From NCBI GenBank assembly GCA_033032865.1, contig JAWHQI010000068.1, forward strand, positions 8,990,001 through 9,054,000: a DNA stretch of 64,000 nt. Reading direction: 5' to 3'. This document shows, in pieces, positions 56,164-64,000 of this stretch. This DNA is from Dactylorhiza incarnata. Lineage: Eukaryota > Streptophyta > Magnoliopsida > Asparagales > Orchidaceae. Made by a program: the position numbers and the translations under genes. The notes beneath the pieces are model-generated. The model made no database searches, was not told where the DNA came from, and saw only the letters and a program-made list of their open reading frames with translations. The first letter of the stretch is position 1; each line of letters begins with the position of its first letter.

Positions 56164-58238
56164 TGCTGTAGTAAAGTAGGGTATTTTGCCTTAGACTGTT
56201 GTTTTAATTTAACTGTCTAGAATTCTCCCCACATGAGAATTTATAATAAAACAGTTATTCTTTCATTTAGTTCCCTTCCTAGCAAGCACCTAGGACCCAA
56301 GAAAGCATGTGTTCCTAAGGAAGTGTGGTTATCTTACAGGTATGTCCAAAATCCACCAAGACTCCTGTGTGGTATTTGGACAGTGGGTGTTCCAGGCACA
56401 TGACTAGAACTAGAAGCCTCTTGAAGGAGTTTACACCTATAGAAGATGGACCCGAAGTCAAATTTGGAGGATCTGATAGAGGTGTAGTCAAAGGCTATGG
56501 TAAGAATACTAATGGTAGTATCACTATCACACGGGTAGCTTATGTTGAAGGGTTACAACATAACCTCATTAGCATAAGTCAACTATGTGACTTTGGATAT
56601 ACTATTGCTTTCCACAAGGATGAGTGCCTGATCAAGGAGTCTCATAATTCTAAATCTATTTTAACTGGCACTAGGAGTGACATCATTTATTGCTTGAATT
56701 TCATTTTCATTAGAAAGAATGAACCTGTATTTCTTGTGGCAAATGATGGAGTGTCTGTTTGTGTAAAGTGACACAAGAGACTAGCCATATTAATTACAAG
56801 TCTCTTAAGAATTAATGATAGAAAATTTGGTAAGGGATGCTCCTAAGTTGAATTGTATAGAAATGAATCCTTGTCATCCATGCCAAATGGGCAAGCAAAC
56901 AAGAACCTCATTCAAAAACATACAGGAAAAACAATCAACTAGGTGCTTATACCTCCTGCACATGGATTTATTTGGTCCTATGGCAGTGCACAACTTATGA
57001 GGAATGGATTATACACTAGTTATTGTTGATGATCACTCTAAGTTTGCCTGGGTGTTAGTCTGATACCCTAAGTACATTCAAAAATTTTGTCAAATAAATT
57101 CAGAATGAAATAATCAGTTTTGTGGTCAAAATCAGAAGTGACTATGGAACTGAATTTCAGTATGTGTCAATGACTAAATTTTGTGAAGAAGAAGGTATAC
57201 TACAAGAGTTTTCTTCTCCCAAAACTCCCCAGCAGAATGGGGTGGTTGAGAGGAAAAATAGAAAACTTATTGAATCTAGTAGGACCATTTTAAGTGACTC
57301 CTCATTTCCAGAATATTTTTGGGCTGATGCAGTCAATACTACATGTCATGTACAAAATAGAGCACTCATCAATAAGAACCATAATAAGACTCCTTATGAG
57401 CTGATTAAGGGTAAGAAGCCAACACTAGCTTGCTTCAAAATCTTTGAAAGTAAATGTTATGTGCTGAAAAATAATAAGTATTACATTACCAAGTTTTCTG
57501 CAAAGATCTATGAAGGTATCTTTGTAGGATATAGCAAAACTAGTAAAGACTACAGAGTCTTCAATAAGAATGCTCTTACAATTGAGGAATCTGTACATAT
57601 TGTTTTTAATGAGAGCAACATGCTGCATAGTCCTTTTTCTAGTTCATCAAGTGCAGGAATTGAAGTAAGATTAGAGACCCTCAAAATCAGAGAAGAAAAA
57701 ACAATTGAGAAGAATGAGCCTTCCACACTGGAATCTATTACAGAAATAGTAGAAGAGACTATTGAAGAACCAATTCTCCAAAATGAAAATCATGAAGCAG
57801 GAGCTGAAGAAGTTACTGAAATAGAAGAACCATCAAGAGTGATGCCTACAACTGTGAGACATCTTAGAAGTCATCCAACAAATCAGATAATTGGTGAGCT
57901 TAATCGTGGAGTTAGAACTAGAAGAAATGCTCTAAGTGAGAACTTGCACCTCAATTTTCTATCACAACTGGAGCCAAAGAAATTTGATGAGGCCAACCAA
58001 GATCTATTCTGGATTATGTCCATGCAAGAAGAGCTCAATCAATTCAAGAGATGCAAAGTTTGGAAGCTCGTTCTAAAGCCACAAGGGCATAATGTCATTG
58101 GAATAAAGCGGGTCTACAGAAAAAAATGGATGAAGCTGGAGTGATTCTGAAGAATAAAGCATGATTGGTGGCCCAAGACTACAGACAAGAGGGAAGTATA
58201 TACTTTGATCAGACATTTTCTCCTATAGCTAGACTAGA
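56164..58238 (+). pseudogene. pol: S2 gag end and pol (protease, integrase, RT start), broken
   Basis: Begins inside the second gag knuckle (WCCSKVGYFALDCC, His replaced by Tyr). Protease box WYLDSGCSRHM is intact near 56370. A TGA at 56769-56771 replaces a codon before HKRLA, followed by a frameshift. Integrase pieces: CHPCQMGKQ and LHMDLFGP (56815-57000, ending in TGA), a deletion, then a 340-codon frame (57122-58144) with RSDYGTEF, TPQQNGVVERKN, GYSKTSKDYRVFNK and the RT start EELNQFKRCKVW. RT runs out of frame at 58144 and is cut by E after about 30 further degenerate codons. Confidence 0.88.
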
Positions 58239-59300
58239 TGTAACACCCTCCCTATTACATAGCATATAGCAGTAGGTCCGGCCGGGACCCCACGCCATAT
58301 GAAACGAACAGAAGAACGCGTTACTAGATTAGTATTAAACAATTAATAACTTAACCATCGCAGCACAAAGAGTCACACAACGGAAGCATTTTATTTCAAA
58401 TAAAACCAGTGTATACATTGTCCACATTAGCTACTAGGAATGAAATACATTACAAGTTCGTTACAAGGTTGTTTACATAATAAAGGTGGCTTCCAAACAT
58501 CGACACGCAGGCTGACCACAAATGAAAAAGAGTAAACAAAAGATTTGGCATTTGAGGGCCAGAACAGCACATCAGCTGGGGATTCAGCCCGCTATTTCCC
58601 GCTAGTCTCGCCAGGACCTGTATAAACAAATCCACCAAGCGGTGGAAAAACAAGTAACCAGTCAGCTTTAGCTGACCCAGATTTATAACGACCCCACCCC
58701 ATGCTCGGGGTGGCGGTGCTCCTTCCCTGCAGGCACGCAATAGCAGTACATGTATCACAGGTGCGTCTAAGCACCGCATAGAAGCATTCATTTTCATTGA
58801 GAGTGATGCATTAATCGACAAGTACTTTTTCAACTCGGATTTAGGCTTACACGCATTGTGCACTCTCAGCACGACATCGACAAGTACTTTTTCAACTTGG
58901 ATGTACACTATGAGCTGCGACCGTCAAGGCTAGCACTACCTTACGGTTTCTATCCCACAATTCCCTAGGTGAACACAGAGGAGCGACCTCATCACCAACT
59001 GGCTATGGGACAGGTTGGGTTCAGCTTTTGCCCGTGCTCATAAATGTCAGTATTCAACTATGCCTGACACGGGTCCAGCTTCCCCTTGTGCCCGTTAAAC
59101 TATAACCTCACAGGGTTACACAATCTGCTCACCTGGAGCTACCGCCGGCGTTAGCTCTAACGCTCGGCGTTAGTAACAGAACCCTGTTCTGCTCACTATT
59201 CTTGGGTACCTTCTGGGAAACACCTCCATATCAATTTGCTGTACAACACAGTACAAGAACCCGAAACTCAACATATACACGGAGTCTTCTCCGGCACACT
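58239..59300 (+). mobile_element. Partial LTR element E
   Basis: A sharp junction inside S2 RT, starting TGTAACACCCTCCC, a start common in plant gypsy LTRs. The visible 1062 bp lack coding capacity. A direct repeat (ATCGACAAGTACTTTTTCAA) occurs near 58815 and 58876. GGTCCGGCCGGGACC near 58276 is a short palindrome. The rest lies beyond F, outside the window, so family and target duplication cannot be checked. Confidence 0.5.
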
Positions 59301-60970
59301 TGGTGCGAGGATTCGGCAAGTGCACCGGTCGCGCAAGTAATAATAATGGGGAAAATCCCCGAGTGTCGGTCTCTTGAGGAACACAGTAAGGTGGAGTTAA
59401 CGTTAGAGGAAGGACTTGAGATCGAAGTCCTTGAGTCGGATGGAATGCGGAAACGGGGTGATTTGGCTTTTGGAAAATAAAAGAAAACAACTATAACTAC
59501 TCCTATGCAATGCCGCTATGCAGTGCTTCGCTTGGCGAGATGGATGACTACGTAGGCCTTGAACACGCTACTTCGTAAGGGCGGATGGACGAGTAGGCAA
59601 ACGGATCGAACTATGCAGGCCTTGAGCGCGCTGCTTCGTTAGGCGGGATGGAATACACGGGCCGCTATGCCACGCTTCGGTAGGCGGATGGGCGAGTAGG
59701 CTAACGGAATGAGGGTCGCAAGCACCTCTTCGACAAGCACGCCACTAGCAATTGCTAGTGCGGCACCGGACGTGACGGCGGGATGGAGGATGGAATGGGG
59801 CGCACCTCAAGCACACAAATAAACAAAAAGGGTATTTCACATAGACATGAAATAACTTTAAATAGCAAGGTCTATAGTGTTCTTCATCAAAATACAAAAG
59901 ATCTAACTATTACAACAATCAATAAGAGGAGAACAAGGCAAGAAATCGACCTAATCCGAAGGCTCGTTGGAGATTCACGGTTGGAATCACCGGGTTGTCA
60001 ATCCGCGTCCAAGCTCGGTCCGCAACTACGTCCGGGGTAGAGAGAGCTGTCACGACTCTCCAATGAACCCGTCTTCTTCGTCTCACGATCCGGTAGAGGT
60101 TGCAAACTTCCCCTTGCTTGACGGCAATGGCGGCTAGGTCTTCCTTTGGAGCTCTTGGATGAAGGAGGAGGCCGAGAGGAAACTCCGGCTCAAGATTGGC
60201 GTGAAGAACAAGCCCGGAGCACCTCTAGATGGTGGGTGGCGGTGGAGGGGCGAAATCGGAGCCCTGGAGCGAGAAAACGGCGGAATAAAATCGGGATCCC
60301 GACCTAATTCGCGAGCAGGTCGTTTTATAGGCGCTAGAATTAAACAGTGCGCACGGTCATTGGCGCACGACCAGTGGTCGTGCGCACTAGAATTTGGTGA
60401 TCGTGCGCTCTGCCTGGACGGAACTTGCAAAGGCAGAAATTATAAAATAACATGTTCGCACGACCAGTGGCGCACGACCGGTGGTCGTGCGCACTATCGT
60501 CGGTGGTCGTGCGCACTAGCCGAAACAGAACTCATAAAATTGATGATAAGTGCGCACGAACAGTGGCGCACGACCGGTGGTCGTGCGCATTATCGTAGAT
60601 GGTCGTGCGCACTGCTCGAAACAGAACTCAGAAAAATAAGGTTAAGCGCACACGATCAGCGGCGCACGACCAGTGGTCGTGCGCAATAGAACTAGTGATC
60701 GTGCGCAGTGTTCCTGTACAGAATTGTACCGGGAATACCTGCACGACTCCTGTTCCAGCATACGACACCAGTCTAGCCACTGAAAGTGGAACTTAATCAG
60801 CACAAGAAAACTAATAACGAAGAAAGATACGAATTTACACCAAATAGGGCCTATAAGTGCACCTAGCATAGAATGACCAATATGAGCTAAAACAGGGCTA
60901 AGGTGCAGTGAAAAGACTAAATAGATGGCCCAGATGAGTCCATAAAAGTGTATATAATCAGGACTCATCA
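59301..60970 (-). mobile_element. 3' LTR of F
   Basis: 1670 bp, TGGTGCGAGGATTC to GGACTCATCA on plus. A TATA-like CTATAAAACG (minus) is at 60321-60330, with the palindrome array directly upstream on the element strand. The region 59500-59710 repeats a CGCTTCGNWAGGCGGATGG-type word several times. Confidence 0.85.
60363..60684. repeat. Four perfect palindromes in F U3, ~100-bp spacing
   Basis: GCGCACGACC, a 3-nt centre (AGT or GGT), then GGTCGTGCGC at 60363-60385, 60470-60492, 60566-60588 and 60662-60684. Spacing is 107, 96 and 96 bp. Additional single arms (GGTCGTGCGCAC) lie between them. Confidence 0.92.
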
Positions 60971-60986
60971 CACCCCCAGACTTAAC
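60971..60986 (-). promoter_or_regulatory. Polypurine tract of F
   Basis: Element-strand GTTAAGTCTGGGGGTG beside the LTR. Near copies of this tract occur at 61495-61510 and 62372-62387. Confidence 0.8.
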
Positions 60987-62689
60987 TGTTTGCGCGTCCC
61001 GAGCAAACAAATTCTAAGCGAACTAGGAAAGAACAGTAGATGGCTTAATGATTACACTACAGAGTACCATGCGAAGTCGCATGCTCACGTGCATAAGAAA
61101 AATAGTAGAAAAGATTTCTGATTATAAAAACAGTTTATATATTTCTAAAAGAGTAAAAGCATATTACAACAACTCAAAATGGTGAACAACGGTGAATCAT
61201 TCGGTCATGCATACGGAGAAAGTAAACTAAACGCTGAGACGAGCATTGCTCAAGATCGGGATGCGGGAAAAACTCCACTGAAATCCATCAGTGTCGGTGA
61301 CCATAAGCTTGCCCGGTCACATTCTCTCCACGGCACTGGTTTGTCTCAAATGCGTGAATCAATAGGACTTTAGGTTTTAAATGGGGCTTGGGTTTAGGTG
61401 AGGTATACAATGATAAAGACGATGGTTCAAATACTAAACCCAAAGGAGCAAATGCATAACATTATCCAAGTGGCCACAAAACACGCGGATGCACCACACC
61501 CCCAGACTTAGACTTAGACGCATGGGTGTGTGCACCGCCTACTCCCAAATATAAATCTCAAACAGATTTATTTTCAATTAAACGTTTCATTCTTCTTTTT
61601 CTTTTCAAATCTTTTTCTTCTTTTCTTTTTCTTTCTTTAACAATTTCAGCAAATTTTCAAAGATGCACAACCACATTTTCACAATGTACTACCACAATCA
61701 ACACCACCAATTTGAAATTTAAACAAAATGCTTGCATTTTGGGTGTGCGACTAGGATTGGAGTTTAGGCTTTGGTGAACAATAGTGGGGCTGAACCAAAA
61801 GAATGGGGTAGGCACAACTGGGCTAGCGAGGAAATGATGATAGGAATGGAACAAAGGCTCAACCGGGCCAAGATGATGGCCTATATCACATTCACGCAAT
61901 TGACTAACCGTATACCCATGCTTCAAGAATCGCTTGGGGCAAGTTCTAGCCACCGAGAAAGATTCTCCTTTCTCCCGACTCAAGCAATACGAATCTAGCG
62001 ATCGTTTACACACATCCCTATGCTACCGTTTGATTCCACCGGATTCACCATTTGAGTAGAGTAAACAACATTTACACTAATAGAAAAAAAAACCATAAGT
62101 ATAAAGAGAAGTCTAATCTACACAAATTTCTATGCAACCGAGCACTCGACTAGGAGCACTACTAGAGTCAACATTTTACTCTGCTACATAGTCCTAAGCC
62201 ATCACCTAGACTTTCCCAAATAAACAGAAGAATTAAATTCGCAACAGAGCAAGCAAACAGATGAGTATGCGCTCAAGTGGGTGATGTGGTGTGCAATGAA
62301 AATGAACAACAATTTAAATGAAATCTTCTAGCATGCAGTGCAATAGTGCACGTGAGCGGGTAAACAAAACTACTCTCCCCCAGACTTAAACTAAACAATC
62401 CGCATAATATATGACATGAAAATCAGCAAAGGCTAGGGGAAGAGAGTACCCAATGCTCAGTAAGTGAGCATACCAGAAGATTGGCGTGTAAGCTAAAATG
62501 AGCTGCAGCATCCGCCATCCAGAATAAGTACCTGCAGAGGTCAGCTCCGCAAAAACAAAGACAAAAGAAAACTGAAAAGAAAGTACTACTAACTAAACAT
62601 GATTAGAAGAAAAAAAAAATTGCAGAAAAGAAAGATAACTACTGGGGTTATTGTCATCCCAGCACGACTTATTCTAAATTAAAACGGTT
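60987..62689 (-). other. Non-coding 3' internal region of F
   Basis: No convincing ORF. It holds a long CT-rich tract on plus (61570-61640), two extra PPT-like sites, and an AAGTGAGCATACCAGA block near 62463 also found in B. Frames up to 118 codons here are not matched in B. Confidence 0.7.
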
Positions 62690-63928
62690 CTAGCTAATAG
62701 GCCTATGAAAAAGAAAATGCACAGGTAACTGCTCCCTTATCCGTTTCGGTAGCTGGTACCGATACGGAGATAAGGCAGTCACCCCTCTACCTAAATAATA
62801 ATACCTGCTCCTCACAGGTAGAGGGAAAAGAAAGTAAGAAGAGGAGGAGGCCTGGTCCTCACTCATCTCACCAAAACTATCCTTGCCCAGCAAGGTATCG
62901 CCCACAGCAGGTCCCCAGGAGGAGAAGGCAACGAGTGGATCTTCCTCTACGGAGGGGGGATCAACCTCCTCACATGAGAGGATGCTCTCATCATTTACTT
63001 GAGCATCATGCTCCAAGTCCTCCTGATGTACCTGTGAAGACTCAACCTGCACAGGCTCAGATGAAGAAGGGGGGTCAGGAAATAAAAGAGAAGAATGACA
63101 TAAATAATCAAAAATCGGGGGAGTGGTCCCGGTCTCACTCCCATTAGGTTGGGGAAGTAAAATAATGTTTGCATTGTCATCAATGCTACAAGATTCGGCA
63201 GGATCAACGGTGGCCAAGCTTAGGATTTGGACTTCCTCCACCGGTGCTGAGGAAAATTCCTCTTCACCTAGAAGGTTGTCCTCCTCCATAAGAGTAGGCA
63301 CAATACTAAGATCAACCGCCTCCTCTTGCGACACATCATCAACAATGTCGTCAGGGACGAGTGTAGTATGCACAACAGTGAGAGGAATAGTGCTCGGATA
63401 AAAGTCGAGCACTGATTCCTCACAAAGAATCGAATCCACTAGAGGTGGTGGATGCACTGGGAGAATGGGCTCAGCAATGTCGGTGCCCAGATCAGCCACA
63501 CATCCGGTGACCGTATCCATGCCATACCCTTCAAGATGTGAAGGTGACAAAGACACATAACCGGATGTTCAAGGTGTGCCGCCAGAGTTAGGAGTTGGGA
63601 CGATCCGGATGTCCGGCTCGTCATCCTCGTTCAATTGGCGAAAATACTCGGCACAGTCCTTCAAGACATGATCAGTGCTCTGACAAAACCGGCACTGCCT
63701 AGCAGGCTTCTTTGGCACAGCGGGTGCTGAAGCCGAAAAGAAGTATGACGGTAAAGGCTCAGCAGAGTAGCCATAAGACTTACGCGCACCATATGGAGTA
63801 CCAGACGAAGTCGGTGCTCCATATGCTGGGCTATAAGAATTATGCCTACTATTCTCCGTAGGGCATTCATCACTAGAGTGGGAAGTAGCTCCACACCAAT
63901 GGCAACGGAAATTAAGATGTGCCCACAT
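62690..63928 (-). pseudogene. F zinc-knuckle protein ORF with one in-frame TGA
   Basis: ATG 63928 (MWAHLNFRCHWCG). One frame of 413 codons is interrupted only by TGA at 63569-63571. Knuckles: C9-C12-H17-C22 and C79-C82-H87-C92, followed by FRQLNEDDEPDIRIVP. After the TGA: GYVSLSPS, VPTLMEEDN, EEVQIL, LLFPDPPSS, an acidic middle, a Ser run and a basic C-terminal tail (LPKRIREQ). The same blocks in the same order are in B. In the first 24 codons 18 residues agree with B and 7 of those 18 codons differ silently. No capsid, protease or polymerase domain. Confidence 0.8.
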
Positions 63929-64000
63929 AGTGCGAAGATAAAACGATTCAAAAAGAAGAACACTATTGTGCGAAATACTACACCTAACAAAAATTTACTA

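Larger units (their letters stand above)
36561..58238 (+). mobile_element. SIRE-like copia element S2, decayed and split
   Basis: 5' LTR (left edge uncertain), PBS at 37452, gag from 37531, interrupted by D (39519-56158, with ATTGG duplicated), then gag end and pol from 56164 to 58238 where E interrupts within RT. The proteins resemble S1 throughout but carry many stops and frameshifts, so S2 is the older of the two. Its 3' half is outside the window. Confidence 0.85.
59301..64000 (-). mobile_element. Non-autonomous Tat/Athila-like element F, partial, relative of B
   Basis: Left (3') LTR 59301-60970, then the internal region to the window edge. It shares with B the LTR edge words GGCAAGTGCACCGGTCGC and ACTCATCA, the PPT, U3 palindromes, internal non-coding blocks and the zinc-knuckle ORF in the same order and orientation. 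Sequence divergence is clear, so it is a sister subfamily. PBS and 5' LTR should lie just beyond 64000. Confidence 0.85.

Noticed and set aside
62690..63928. Host gene encoding a CCHC zinc-finger protein
   Set aside because: It sits between LTR/PPT and the expected PBS of F in the same order as in B, so it belongs to the element.

Overview
This window looks like repeat-rich nuclear DNA of a seed plant, most likely an angiosperm. I see no host gene, rRNA or tRNA gene. Nearly all of it can be assigned to nested LTR retrotransposons. The plant assignment rests on the element lineages: SIRE/Maximus-type and other Ty1/copia elements, Tat/Athila-like elements primed by tRNA-Asp, and a Tekay-like long-LTR element. 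Species cannot be told from the sequence. Family letters (A, B, D, E, F, S1, S2, T) are mine.

Layout. 1-1819 is the 3' part of a long D-family LTR. 1820-2555 is unassigned and carries five ~37-nt palindromes spaced ~100 bp. A 45-47-bp tandem repeat starts at 2556 and resumes at 36403; between its halves sits a 33.6-kb minus-strand copia array A (2767-36397), made of three LTRs and two internal regions (LTR-A1-LTR-A2-LTR) and flanked by the target duplication TAACC. Into A1 inserted S1 (4958-20806, plus strand, duplication ATATT), a SIRE-like element with gag, pol, a large third ORF, and an extra gag copy plus a truncated third LTR at its right end. Into S1 pol inserted T (9480-12108, minus, duplication ATAAG), a non-autonomous element with 1.2-kb LTRs and only 205 bp between them. 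Into A2 inserted B (26614-32653, minus), a non-autonomous Tat/Athila-like element encoding a zinc-knuckle protein. From about 36561 to 58238 runs a second, more decayed SIRE-like element S2. It is split by D (39519-56158, minus, duplication ATTGG), a 16.6-kb LARD-like element with 6.3-7.2-kb LTRs and no coding capacity. S2 is broken at 58239 by E, and E at 59301 by F, a relative of B that runs off the window.

The relative insertion order follows from nesting: the repeat locus is older than A; A is older than S1 and B; S1 is older than T; S2 is older than D and E; E is older than F.

Working parts. gag and pol are broken in every element by stops, frameshifts or insertions. The S1 third ORF is open for 843 codons. 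Upstream of the TATA box, the LTRs of S1, T, A, B and F each carry a family-specific array of short CG-containing, often palindromic motifs. In S1 the same motif array and TATA box occur a second time just in front of the third ORF, suggesting an internal promoter. B and F share a two-zinc-knuckle ORF whose first codons differ mostly silently.
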